From a virus, in the IMG/VR virus record IMGVR_UViG_3300029448_007214, positions 1 to 30,187 of that record: a stretch of DNA of 30,187 nt, one strand, 5' to 3'. Shown here piece by piece: positions 1 through 8,078 of the stretch (the stretch's first letter is position 1; every line of letters starts with the position of its first letter). Both the position numbers and the translations under genes were made by a program. The notes beneath the pieces are model-generated. The model saw only the letters and a list, made by a program, of their open reading frames with translations. It had not been told where the DNA came from and did not search any database.

Positions 1-137
1 ATACTTGGACTTGGAAAGCCTTTGCACAAGTAGGAGCTTTATGTCCTGTACCTGGTCACGCAACTCATTTACAAGACAATTGCATAACACCTTACATAAA
101 TTGGGAAACTATTTACGATGCAATACGTAGCTCATAA
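1..137 (+). CDS. 3' end of an unidentified protein (partial)
   Basis: An open frame enters from the left edge; its first complete codon is at 3 and it ends with TAA at 135-137. The visible tail has about 44 residues and includes CPVPGHATHLQDN and PYINWETIYDAIRSS. It overlaps the start of the following aminotransferase by 20 bases, as is usual for neighbours in this operon. I do not recognise the family from this tail. Its position at the head of the sugar genes suggests, by inference only, another glycan-related enzyme. The other two frames either stop early or read as low-complexity peptide. Confidence 0.6.
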   Translation, partial: TWTWKAFAQVGALCPVPGHATHLQDNCITPYINWETIYDAIRSS

Positions 138-1110
138 AAAGATCGACTATTCGACTCTTACACGATATTTAGAACCAGCTCATAAAACTAATCAGTTTAC
201 TAACGGTGGCTGGGCTATAAATGAGCTTGAAACTCGTGCTCGTGAGATGTTAAAAATTTCTGAATCAAAGGCTATTGTAGCAACATCATCAGGAACATCA
301 GCACTTCATGCTATTCTATTTGCAATGATGAGACAAAATAATTCTAATCTGAGAGTAGCTACACAAGATTTTACTTTTCCTTCGTCATCTCAGGGTCCAG
401 CTACCGGTCCTATTATTGTCGATGTAGATCAAAACTGTAATATGAATATTTATGATGAGTTTGCTCATAATTACGGTCAAATCTATATAGTAACAAACTG
501 TTTTGGAAACGTTCAAGATCTTGATAATATTTTGTTGTATGCTCAAGAACACAAAAAAATAATTATATTTGACAACGCTGCAACTCCTTATACGTTTTAC
601 AACGGAATAAATACTTGTAATTTAGGACAGGCATCTTTTGTATCACTTCATCATACAAAACCTTTAGGATTCGGAGAAGGAGGTTTAGCTATCATAGATA
701 GACACCTTGAAGAAGGTGTTAGAATTGCTTGTAATTTTGGATTGGTAAATGGACAATTTAATGAAAGAGGAAGTAATTTTAAGATGAGTGAAATCTCTGC
801 TTCCGCAATTCTTCAATATTGGGATTCGTTTAATATTGATGATTTACAGAAAAAACTGCTTGATAATTATTTCAATAAACTATTTGAAATTAATAAACAA
901 TTTCAAGGAACTGTATTTCCAAACTATTCAGACGAAGATAATTTTTTACCCTCTTGTTTGCCTTATATATTTGAAAGACAAATGACTGAAAATGACTTTC
1001 CAGATGAAGATTGCAAAAAGTACTATCACCCTTTAAGAGGATTATCTAATTCTGTGGAGTTGTACAAAAAAATTATATGTTTTCCTATATTTGAGGATGG
1101 TAATGAATAA
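118..1110 (+). CDS. DegT/DnrJ/EryC1/StrS-family sugar aminotransferase
   Basis: Predicted PLP-dependent aminotransferase that adds an amino group to a keto nucleotide sugar. Motifs follow family order: ATSSGTSALHA (residues 55-65) fits the PLP-phosphate loop, FDNAATPY (151-158) carries the Asp that contacts the pyridine nitrogen, and HHTKPLGFGEGG (178-189) carries the probable Schiff-base lysine, K181. At 330 residues it is slightly short for the family (usually 360-400). It begins inside the end of the upstream frame and its stop overlaps the next gene, an RmlB-like dehydratase. That pairing is the classic route to a 4-amino or 3-amino dideoxy sugar: the dehydratase makes the 4-keto intermediate and this enzyme aminates it. 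Family assignment is firm; the substrate is unknown. Confidence 0.88.
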   Translation: MQYVAHKKIDYSTLTRYLEPAHKTNQFTNGGWAINELETRAREMLKISESKAIVATSSGTSALHAILFAMMRQNNSNLRVATQDFTFPSSSQGPATGPIIVDVDQNCNMNIYDEFAHNYGQIYIVTNCFGNVQDLDNILLYAQEHKKIIIFDNAATPYTFYNGINTCNLGQASFVSLHHTKPLGFGEGGLAIIDRHLEEGVRIACNFGLVNGQFNERGSNFKMSEISASAILQYWDSFNIDDLQKKLLDNYFNKLFEINKQFQGTVFPNYSDEDNFLPSCLPYIFERQMTENDFPDEDCKKYYHPLRGLSNSVELYKKIICFPIFEDGNE

Positions 1111-2065
1111 GATAGCAGTTATTACAGGATTTGCAGGATTTATAGGTACAACTTTTACACAACTACTCTTAAGTAAAGGCTGGAGAGTGTATGGAATTGA
1201 TAAATCAACACACGTTGCAAATTTTGCTCATTTATACTATGATCGTAATTTTTTTACTTACATTCAAGGAGACATCAAAGATATTGACTGGCTTCCAGAG
1301 TGTGATGTCATATTTAATTTTGCTGCTGAGTCTGACGTTGATATTGGAAATCAAAACTGCTCAAACTTTATTCAATCTAATATTGATGGTGTAAGAAATC
1401 TCTTAGAACTTGTAAATAATAGGATTGTAATTCGTTCTGATAAACCTTTATTTTTCCAAATATCTACTGATGAAGTTTACGGTGATATTATTGAAGGTGA
1501 GTTTGATGAGTCTGCTGTGTTAAATCCGTCTAACCCCTATTCTGCATCTAAAGCTGCAGCTGATCTGTTAATTCAAAGCTGGGCAAGAACTCATGGGTTA
1601 GAATATGTAATCGCTCGACCCTCCAACAATTATGGTTTCTATCAATACCCAGAAAAATTAATTCCACTTGCTGTAAAAAGACTGACACGGGGAAAATCAA
1701 TAAAACTTCACAACATGGGTAAACCTTACAGAACGTGGACTCACTCTGAAGATACAGCAGAGGCTATTCTGTTACTCTATGAAAAAGCAGAGAGAAATCG
1801 TATTTTTAATATTTCTTCACAGTACGAGCAGAGGAACATTGATACAGTTCACAAAATTTTAAAATCTTATTTTTTAGGTAGAATCAATAGGTCTCTACCT
1901 AAAATAAATGATTATTGTGATTTCTCTTATGAAAGACCAGGACAAGATGAAAGATATGCAATTTCATGCGAACCTCTAAGAGAGTTAGGTTGGGAACCAA
2001 AACATGATTTTGACAGAGACATTATAGAGTTAGTCAATCACTATAAAAAGGAGTTTGTTTGGTGA
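1103..2065 (+). CDS. dTDP-glucose 4,6-dehydratase-like SDR (RmlB-like)
   Basis: NAD-dependent extended short-chain dehydrogenase, probably forming a 4-keto-6-deoxy nucleotide sugar. An N-terminal Rossmann motif TGFAGFIG is followed by QGDIKD, the RmlB-type active-site segment STDEVYGDI, the catalytic YxxxK in PYSASKAAADLL, and SNNYGFYQYPEKLIPLA, which closely resembles the RmlB segment SNNYGPYHFPEKLIPL. The start was chosen at ATG 1103 because GAGG (1093-1096) lies 6 bases upstream; in-frame TTG 1091 and ATG 1097 leave no room for a ribosome binding site. Length is 320 residues against about 350 in RmlB. It overlaps the preceding stop by 8 bases and the next start by 4, implying translational coupling. 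Confidence 0.88.
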   Translation: MNKIAVITGFAGFIGTTFTQLLLSKGWRVYGIDKSTHVANFAHLYYDRNFFTYIQGDIKDIDWLPECDVIFNFAAESDVDIGNQNCSNFIQSNIDGVRNLLELVNNRIVIRSDKPLFFQISTDEVYGDIIEGEFDESAVLNPSNPYSASKAAADLLIQSWARTHGLEYVIARPSNNYGFYQYPEKLIPLAVKRLTRGKSIKLHNMGKPYRTWTHSEDTAEAILLLYEKAERNRIFNISSQYEQRNIDTVHKILKSYFLGRINRSLPKINDYCDFSYERPGQDERYAISCEPLRELGWEPKHDFDRDIIELVNHYKKEFVW

Positions 2066-3078
2066 AAAAGAAAAAAGTAGTAATTACAGGTATTTCTGGT
2101 CTTCTAGGAAGTACTTACGCACGTTATTTAATCAATAAAGGTTGTTATGAAGTTGTAGGAATCGATAATATGATAGGCGGTGTTGAGGGTAATGTTCCTG
2201 AACGCGCTCAATATATCAGAGGAGATATTCAAGATACTGCTCTATTAACTGAAATATGTGAAGGAGCTGATTGTGTATTTCATACTGCGGCACTTCCTTA
2301 TGAAGGTTTAAGTGTTTTCTCTCCTGCAATCACTGTCAATTCAATCGTATCTGGAACAGTATCTGTAGCTTCAGCTTGTATCGCTAATGATGTAAGACTT
2401 TTAATTAATTGTTCTTCTATGGCTCGCTATGGAGATCAACAACCACCTTTTACAGAAGATATGATTCGTAAACCTGTAGATCCTTATGGATTAGCGAAAG
2501 CCCAAGCTGAAGAACACCTTGAGATGTTAAACGAAATTCACGGACTAAATTTTGTAACAGTTGTTCCACACAACGTAATTGGTATTGGTCAGAGATATTA
2601 TGATCCTTTTAGAAACGTTGTGGGAATCATGATTAATCGTTGTATTCAAGGTAAACCAATCGTTATTTACGGTGACGGTGAACAAACAAGGTCTTTTTCA
2701 AATGTTTTGGATTGTATTGAAGCTGTATACAAAATGATGACAACTGATAGAGACATTGCAAGACAAATATTTAATATTGGTCCTGATGATAATGAGATTT
2801 CAATCAAACAATTAGCTTATAAAGTAGGACACTATTGTGAAATATATCCATCATTTAACCACTTTCCTGATAGACCCAGAGAGGTTAAAAACGCCTATTG
2901 TTCTTCAGATAAAATTAGAAAAGAATTCAATTATAATGCTTCAATTACAGTAGATCAGTCTATTAAAGACATGGTCGGATGGATAAAAGGGATGGAGCCA
3001 AAAGAGTTTGAATATCATTTACAATTAGAATTTACAACTGATGAAACCCCTAAAACATGGACGGATAAGTTAATCTAA
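2062..3078 (+). CDS. NAD-dependent nucleotide-sugar epimerase/dehydratase (GalE-like)
   Basis: A second extended SDR. It has the cofactor motif TGISGLLG, the acidic GIDNMIGG that binds the NAD ribose, RGDIQD, NCSSMARYG in the catalytic Ser/Thr region, and YGLAKAQAE with the YxxxK pair. PHNVIGIGQRYYDPF and YGDGEQTRSF match the substrate domain of UDP-hexose 4-epimerases. The start is taken as GTG 2062, with AAGGAG (2048-2053) 8 bases upstream, rather than TTG 2059. The start overlaps the TGA of the RmlB-like gene. With the previous two genes it makes a nucleotide-sugar conversion set. Whether it is an epimerase, dehydratase or reductase cannot be settled from motifs. Confidence 0.86.
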   Translation: MKKKKVVITGISGLLGSTYARYLINKGCYEVVGIDNMIGGVEGNVPERAQYIRGDIQDTALLTEICEGADCVFHTAALPYEGLSVFSPAITVNSIVSGTVSVASACIANDVRLLINCSSMARYGDQQPPFTEDMIRKPVDPYGLAKAQAEEHLEMLNEIHGLNFVTVVPHNVIGIGQRYYDPFRNVVGIMINRCIQGKPIVIYGDGEQTRSFSNVLDCIEAVYKMMTTDRDIARQIFNIGPDDNEISIKQLAYKVGHYCEIYPSFNHFPDRPREVKNAYCSSDKIRKEFNYNASITVDQSIKDMVGWIKGMEPKEFEYHLQLEFTTDETPKTWTDKLI

Positions 3079-3215
3079 TGTTATCTAGTTATGAATGGAT
3101 GTTACTAAGAGTCCTTGAAACTGAATTACAAAACCTTGAATTAAATAACAATAAACCAAAAATTAGAAATTGGTTACAACAGCGAATTAATAATTTAAAA
3201 AATAAAATTAAATGA
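3078..3215 (+). CDS. Small hypothetical protein, 45 residues
   Basis: A short frame starting in a TAATG overlap with the upstream epimerase stop and ending with TGA at 3213-3215. The product is lysine- and asparagine-rich with regularly spaced leucines and isoleucines (MLSSYEWMLLRVLE, then LQQRINNLKNKIK), so one or two amphipathic helices are likely. It fills a gap that otherwise has no gene, and its overlap style matches the rest of the operon. I know of no homologue. Residues are ordinary and no membrane segment or signal peptide is visible. Confidence 0.5.
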   Translation: MLSSYEWMLLRVLETELQNLELNNNKPKIRNWLQQRINNLKNKIK

Positions 3216-3242
3216 TATGAAACATAAAGAGTATAATTTTAT

Positions 3243-3983
3243 ATGAGCGTAAAAATCATAACACCCTATGTATATGAACAAGAAATAAAAGAACACAAAG
3301 ACTTATTTTGGGAATTAGATATACATTATGAAAGAGACGTAGCAGGCATTGGTTCTGACCTAATGTTTCAAAAAATGTGGAATCAGTTTCCTGAAGACGA
3401 CATTTTTATTTTACATGCCGACATGACTCCGCATCATGACGGCTGGTTTGAGGAGGTGCTTGAATATGTCGAGCAATATCCAAAAGCAGGAATGTTTGGT
3501 TGTTTGCTATTGTACCCTGCAAGAGACAAGAGTGGCAAATATTACATTCAATGTGCAGGAGGCAAATTCAGTGATGAAAGACCAGATCACTTTGGAAGTG
3601 GGTTGGTTCTTGAGAACGGGGGAACATTTAAGTCAGAGCTGGAGATTGATACAGGACAGTACGATTCCACGAGGGAGGTGGCATGGACAACATTTGGAGG
3701 TTGCTACATTAGACGGAAGTTTATCAATTCCGTGGGCGACTTTGACCCCTCCTTTGAGTGGACATACAACAGAGACGTTGATTACTGCCTTACAGGAAGA
3801 CAAAATGGTTTTCACATCTATCAAATACCTGTACGAATCTTTCACCATGAATCAAGAGATAATAAGCGAATAAAGGATGAGTCTAAACTTAAGATGGAAA
3901 TGAGAAACCTCGCTCGACTACAGACGAAATGGGCAAACTCAAACTTTTATAAAACGCTGGACAAGGAGATAAAAAATGGATAA
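3243..3983 (+). CDS. GT2-like glycosyltransferase
   Basis: Predicted GT-A fold glycosyltransferase. IFILHADMTPHHDGW (about 54-68) sits where family 2 enzymes have the metal-binding DxD. WTTFGGCYIRRKFI and FDPSFEWTYNRDVDYCLTGRQNGF, followed by VRIFHHES, match the acceptor-site region of rhamnosyltransferase-type GT2 proteins (GGxxxxRR, then D-D-x-x, then HH). At 246 residues it lacks part of the usual N-terminal nucleotide-binding half or has a reduced version. Base composition rises to roughly 48-53% G+C over 3421-3720, well above the flanking genes, suggesting separate acquisition. An AAAGAG stretch precedes the ATG by about 11 bases. Confidence 0.78.
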   Translation: MSVKIITPYVYEQEIKEHKDLFWELDIHYERDVAGIGSDLMFQKMWNQFPEDDIFILHADMTPHHDGWFEEVLEYVEQYPKAGMFGCLLLYPARDKSGKYYIQCAGGKFSDERPDHFGSGLVLENGGTFKSELEIDTGQYDSTREVAWTTFGGCYIRRKFINSVGDFDPSFEWTYNRDVDYCLTGRQNGFHIYQIPVRIFHHESRDNKRIKDESKLKMEMRNLARLQTKWANSNFYKTLDKEIKNG

Positions 3984-4188
3984 GGTGTATATAACTAAAG
4001 ATGAGTTAACAAATTCTATACACAAACAACGTGAAAAAGCAGGTCCTTTAGTCACAACATTAATCGTGCTAGCCTTGTGTGTTAGTGTAGTATGGTTAAT
4101 ACCGTTGATGGTTTTTTGGGTATTGTTTTTGATGTTCTGTATACCGTTTTATTTGTTAGATAAGTATATTTTTAATAGGAGAAAATAA
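3976..4188 (+). CDS. Small membrane protein, 70 residues
   Basis: A good ribosome binding site (AAGGAG at 3963-3968) lies 7 bases before the ATG. A charged N-terminal stretch of about 24 residues is followed by a long hydrophobic region, roughly residues 25-62, long enough for two closely spaced membrane helices, and then a basic tail FNRRK. This suggests a hairpin in the inner membrane with both ends in the cytoplasm. It overlaps the glycosyltransferase before it and shares one base with the methyltransferase after it. It could anchor or help the glycan enzymes, as small membrane partners of glycosyltransferases do, but that is inference. Confidence 0.72.
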   Translation: MDKVYITKDELTNSIHKQREKAGPLVTTLIVLALCVSVVWLIPLMVFWVLFLMFCIPFYLLDKYIFNRRK

Positions 4189-4931
4189 TGGGTAAGTTAA
4201 ATTATGAGTGGGTCAAAGCCTCGCTTGAAATGGCAGATAATGAAAAGTCTAAATTAACAGAAAGAGAGCGAGATCTATTTGGACTTAGCTCTATCAGATT
4301 ACGTTGTTTAATTAATAATTTATGTGCGGCAGAAAAAGTAAACTATTTAGAAATTGGATGTTACAAAGGTGCTACTTTAATTTCTGCTGCTCGTGGAAAT
4401 GATGTTACTGCAGTTGGTGTAGATAACTTTAAATATGATGACAGAGAACCTAATAAGTGGGCACCTGAAGGTTACATCTGGGATAATATGAAGTCTCAAC
4501 TTGATGCTAATATTAATACATATAGGCTACAACCTGATGTAGTAAATGGAGAGTCTATATCAATTATTGAATCAGATTTTCAAAAAGCAGATTTACCAAA
4601 AAATAAATTTAATGTATGTTTTTTTGATATTTCACCAGTAGATGAAGCTTCATATGAAGAGTTTTTTAACCATGTATTACCAAGTCTCACTCAAAGCTCA
4701 GTTGTAATATTTAGTCAACAATCAAACCATGTTCATGCTAATCATCTAAATGACGCTATCACTAAGTATTCTAATAGTGTTAATTCACAGTTCAACGAAA
4801 AAAGAGTATCTGGAAGCAACGCTGATGCAACTAAATACTATAGTGGTATTCGGATATTCGGTTTTGTCAAAAAAGCTGTTTCAAAAACAGATACTAAAAC
4901 CTCAAATAATACACAGGTAAAAAATGACTAA
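4188..4931 (+). CDS. SAM-dependent methyltransferase (class I)
   Basis: The segment NYLEIGCYKGATLISAA (about 52-68) is the glycine-rich SAM-binding motif I of class I methyltransferases. AVGVDNF follows at the expected spacing for motif II (acidic residue binding the ribose), and FNVCFFDIS fits motif IV. The overall pattern is closest to the Methyltransf_24 type often found among glycan and secondary-metabolite genes. AGGAG at 4173-4177 serves the ATG, which overlaps the upstream stop by one base. In this setting it most likely methylates a sugar hydroxyl or a glycan end. The last 30 residues are a polar Lys/Thr/Asn tail, probably disordered. Confidence 0.8.
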   Translation: MGKLNYEWVKASLEMADNEKSKLTERERDLFGLSSIRLRCLINNLCAAEKVNYLEIGCYKGATLISAARGNDVTAVGVDNFKYDDREPNKWAPEGYIWDNMKSQLDANINTYRLQPDVVNGESISIIESDFQKADLPKNKFNVCFFDISPVDEASYEEFFNHVLPSLTQSSVVIFSQQSNHVHANHLNDAITKYSNSVNSQFNEKRVSGSNADATKYYSGIRIFGFVKKAVSKTDTKTSNNTQVKND

Positions 4932-5775
4932 GAAAAAAAGTGCGATTAGTTTAATATCATATGATGCAAATCGATTTTTACCAAAATCAATTGAACGCTA
5001 TTACAATTATGTTGATGAAATTATACTAGGTATAGATAAAGATCGTATAACATGGAGCGGAAATACATTTTCTATAGATGAGAATGCACTGTGGAACGAT
5101 TTATCTAAAATTGATGGTGATGGAAAAATCTCAATCATTGAAGAGGACTTTCATCAATCTGAGGTTGCAATTGAAAATGATAATTATGAACGTAATTTTT
5201 TAAAATCTCAATGTTCTTATGATTGGATCTTTTCTTTTGATGCTGATGAAGTATTAGTAAATGCAAAAGATTTCTTTTACGATTTTTGTCCAATAGCAGA
5301 ACCTTACTTTGATACAAGAGATATTTGTATGACTTGGGCTACTCCTTACAAAGTTGTTACAGATGATGAAGGCAATTCACAAATTTTAGTCATAGCTGAT
5401 GAAAATGATTGTCCATTTTTTGGAGAGAATCAAGGAGTTGTTACATCTAAAGATAGCACTTATACCTATGCAAGATGGACAGACAAATCTGCTGCAGGAA
5501 ATAACAGACTTATGAGTCCTCTAGTTGCCCTACACTGGAGTTTGTGTAGACCTGATAATGAATTGCATGAAAAGATCAATAATATCGGGCATTCTGATTT
5601 AGTTGAAAAAGATCCTTTTTATCAAATTTGGTCTCAAGTTACTTGGGATAACTATCATGAATTAGAAAATTTTAAAACTTCAGGACTAGGTGGTTCTCAA
5701 TGGCCTAAACTATTTGCTGTACCTCATGATGAGGTTGAAAATTATATTAAACAATTTGCTGGGAGAGCTTACTAA
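4924..5775 (+). CDS. Glycosyltransferase (GT-A, family 2-like)
   Basis: The protein opens with SAISLISYDANRFLPKSIERYYNYVDEIILGIDKD, an opening strand-helix-strand typical of GT-A enzymes where the sugar nucleotide binds. DWIFSFDADEVL (about 100-111) holds the metal-binding DxD (D106, D108) followed by Glu. The C-terminal half has conserved-looking aromatic and His residues (ALHWSLCR, TWDNYHELENF). It overlaps the methyltransferase by 8 bases and the next glycosyltransferase by one. Its length, 283 residues, is normal for a single-domain GT. Donor and acceptor are unknown. Confidence 0.76.
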   Translation: MTKKKSAISLISYDANRFLPKSIERYYNYVDEIILGIDKDRITWSGNTFSIDENALWNDLSKIDGDGKISIIEEDFHQSEVAIENDNYERNFLKSQCSYDWIFSFDADEVLVNAKDFFYDFCPIAEPYFDTRDICMTWATPYKVVTDDEGNSQILVIADENDCPFFGENQGVVTSKDSTYTYARWTDKSAAGNNRLMSPLVALHWSLCRPDNELHEKINNIGHSDLVEKDPFYQIWSQVTWDNYHELENFKTSGLGGSQWPKLFAVPHDEVENYIKQFAGRAY

Positions 5776-6947
5776 TGAAGATTGAAATAGTCGGTAAATT
5801 TTACGATAATCACTCACTTACTATCATTAATCGTAACCTAGCAATTGAGTTAAGTAATAGTCATGATGTCTATGTCACTCCTTTAGATTCATATGATCCT
5901 GCTTATGGAGTAAGTAAACATATTATAAAAAAGATAAAAACCCTTACGGAAAAAGAACATCCTAAACAAGGTGGATTAGATATTCAAATTAGACACTCTT
6001 ACCCACCAATATGGCAGTGGCCTTCACATGACAATACTAAGGTAATTTACATTCAACCTTGGGAATACCCAAAGTTACCTTTTGAATGGCAACATAAATG
6101 GGAAACTTTTGCTGACCATATTATTGTTCCTTCAAATTATATAAGAAATATTGCAATCAGAGGAGGTCTAGATCCTCAAAAGATTAGCACTATCCCAAAT
6201 GGTTATAACGATAAAGTATTTAATAAGGAAGCAAAACCTACAAACAAATTTGGAATAGATTCGAGCAAATTTAATTTTGTTTATGTCGGTAATTCTCAAT
6301 GGAGAAAAGGTTTAGATATTCTTATAAATGCGTGGCATAAAAGTTTTAAATCTTATGATAATGCCAGACTTATTATTAAAGACAATCCACAAATTTATGG
6401 TAAGAACAATGTACTAAATGAGATAGTTAAAATGCAGTATAAGACTGGATGTGCTAAAGTAACGTATATTGATAGTGTGCTATCTGATGAAGATATGTCA
6501 GAGTTGTTCGCAGCGTCTAAAGTTGTTGTGCACCCTTATAGAGCAGAAGGATTTGGTATGCATATCCAAGAAGCTGTAGCCTGTGGTTGTTTACCTATTT
6601 TACCAGATAAAGGTCCTCACCAAGATTTTATACCAGATGATATTGGTTTAAGAGTGCAAACTAAGCCATCTCCTATAGATATCACTTCTGGAGAAGTTTT
6701 TGCTCAAAAACCAGGTGACTCTTTTACCATGATGAATTCTCATACATTTATGAACGAGCCAGATGGACATTCTTTACAAAAAATGTTACAATGGATCTAT
6801 CACTCACATGATAAAGAAGAGTATTTTAAAAGAGCAAACGAAGTTGAATTACCAAATACTTGGGAAACAGTTGCTAAATCTTATATAGAAATTATTGAGA
6901 ACACACATGGAAAAGAATCAAGCCCCTTCCGAATCAGAAATAGATAA
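5775..6947 (+). CDS. GT4-family glycosyltransferase (GT-B fold)
   Basis: The C-terminal half carries the hallmark of family 4: FNFVYVGNSQWRKGLDILINAW opens the nucleotide-sugar domain, and AEGFGMHIQEAVACGCLPILPD contains the E-x7-E donor-binding motif. The N-terminal half has IIVPSNYIRNIAIRGGLDPQKISTIPNGYN, the normal hinge region of this family. Length (390 residues) is full. GGGAG at 5761-5765 precedes a TAATG start overlap. The 3' end runs 41 bases into the Fe-S carrier gene. It probably adds one of the sugars made by the upstream nucleotide-sugar genes to a glycan, whether host surface or virion. Confidence 0.88.
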   Translation: MKIEIVGKFYDNHSLTIINRNLAIELSNSHDVYVTPLDSYDPAYGVSKHIIKKIKTLTEKEHPKQGGLDIQIRHSYPPIWQWPSHDNTKVIYIQPWEYPKLPFEWQHKWETFADHIIVPSNYIRNIAIRGGLDPQKISTIPNGYNDKVFNKEAKPTNKFGIDSSKFNFVYVGNSQWRKGLDILINAWHKSFKSYDNARLIIKDNPQIYGKNNVLNEIVKMQYKTGCAKVTYIDSVLSDEDMSELFAASKVVVHPYRAEGFGMHIQEAVACGCLPILPDKGPHQDFIPDDIGLRVQTKPSPIDITSGEVFAQKPGDSFTMMNSHTFMNEPDGHSLQKMLQWIYHSHDKEEYFKRANEVELPNTWETVAKSYIEIIENTHGKESSPFRIRNR

Positions 6948-7446
6948 ATGGTTTGCTGAACTTGAAGCAGAACTAGAGCAAACTAAAGATGAAAATGAAA
7001 TTGCAAGACTAGCTCAAAAGGTTTTAGATAATCATCAACCATCTCTTGCAGATAAAGTATTACAAGATTTTCATGGAAACGCTCCAATTATTGATGAGTC
7101 TTATTCTGGTCAGTTGCCAGAAATTACTCCTAAAGCTAGAATATTTATTACTCAGAATTTGGAAGAAGGACAATATTTTAAGTTTTCAGTCTACGGTGGA
7201 GGATGCTCAGGTTTTAATTATGCTTTTGATGTGGCTTCAGAAATTACAGACGAAGACATTCAGTTTTCGGAATCACCGCCAGCTTTAGTAGATCGTGAAT
7301 CTTTACAATTTTTATACGGAACTACTATAGACTTAGAAGATCAAGGGATGAATAAGCTTCTCAAAGTTGATAATCCTGGAGCTCGTGCTTCATGTGGTTG
7401 TGGAACTAGTTTTGCTTTTGATGAAGAATTGTTAGATATATATTAA
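6907..7446 (+). CDS. A-type iron-sulfur cluster carrier (IscA/ErpA/HesB family)
   Basis: The C-terminal 105 residues match A-type carriers: VYGGGCSGFNYAFD (C100) and NPGARASCGCGTSFAFD (C163, C165) give the three cluster-binding cysteines at the IscA/ErpA spacing. Members of this family hand [2Fe-2S] or [4Fe-4S] clusters to apo-proteins. An unusual N-terminal extension of about 70 residues is highly acidic and helical (DKWFAELEAELEQTKDENEIARL) and may dock to a partner. The start is ATG 6907; in-frame TTG 6895 is less likely. The gene overlaps the GT4 gene and is joined by a TAATG junction to a 2OG-Fe(II) oxygenase-like gene. Of the other genes here, NrdA and the oxygenases use iron, but none is an obvious Fe-S client. 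Confidence 0.9.
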   Translation: MEKNQAPSESEIDKWFAELEAELEQTKDENEIARLAQKVLDNHQPSLADKVLQDFHGNAPIIDESYSGQLPEITPKARIFITQNLEEGQYFKFSVYGGGCSGFNYAFDVASEITDEDIQFSESPPALVDRESLQFLYGTTIDLEDQGMNKLLKVDNPGARASCGCGTSFAFDEELLDIY

Positions 7447-8078
7447 TGAGAGATTTTAACTGGATTGTTAATGATAGCGGGTTGCCTTGGCTAAAACTTA
7501 ATATAGACTTCAATCATGAATCTATGTTAAAAGAAGCTGTTGCATTAAAAGACAAGTTTGTTAAACATCGTGATCAAGATGGGACAGGTGGTTACAGACA
7601 TGAGGGTTGGCGCAGTTTAGCTATTCATGGTATTTCATCAGAAAAGACTAATCATTATGAACAATATGGATATAAATCTAATGATGAAACTCCATACCGC
7701 TGGACTGAGATATCAGGGTTGTGTCCTAACACAGTTGCTTTTTTTAAAAACGTCTTTCCCTATAAAAAATATTTTAGAGTAAGATTCATGCTATTAGAGC
7801 CTGGAGGGTTCATCACTCCTCATGTAGATACTGATATCCATAAATTATCTCCTATTAACATGGCACTTAATCATCCTAAAGGATGTAAAATGAAAATGAA
7901 GGGTCATGAAGGTTTTGTCCCATTTAAACCAGGAACTGCTATGATGTTAGACGTTGGCAATGAACATGCATATATCAATGATTCTGATGAAGATAGATAC
8001 CATATTATTGTTCACGGAGTAAAAACTAAAGAATTTGAAGAGCTGGTAATAAGAAGTTATGAAACGAATTATGGGTAA
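7446..8078 (+). CDS. 2OG-Fe(II) oxygenase, aspartyl/asparaginyl beta-hydroxylase-like
   Basis: YFRVRFMLLEPGGFITPHVDTD (about 109-130) provides the HxD iron ligands H126 and D128 in the setting used by aspartyl/asparaginyl beta-hydroxylases (R-x-R on the preceding strand, PGG before the His). GTAMMLDVGNEHAYINDSDEDRYHIIVHG supplies the distal His H174 and the 2-oxoglutarate-binding Arg R184. The double-stranded beta-helix core therefore looks complete. The product is 210 residues and starts at TAATG with no strong ribosome binding site, implying coupling to the Fe-S carrier gene. Substrate could be a protein side chain, a glycan lipid or a nucleobase; sequence alone does not say. Confidence 0.82.
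   Translation: MRDFNWIVNDSGLPWLKLNIDFNHESMLKEAVALKDKFVKHRDQDGTGGYRHEGWRSLAIHGISSEKTNHYEQYGYKSNDETPYRWTEISGLCPNTVAFFKNVFPYKKYFRVRFMLLEPGGFITPHVDTDIHKLSPINMALNHPKGCKMKMKGHEGFVPFKPGTAMMLDVGNEHAYINDSDEDRYHIIVHGVKTKEFEELVIRSYETNYG

Noticed and set aside
3436-3873. 145-codon open frame in another frame of the GT2-like gene
   Set aside because: It is a shadow of the higher-G+C glycosyltransferase gene; the peptide has no recognisable motif and the main frame carries clear family motifs.
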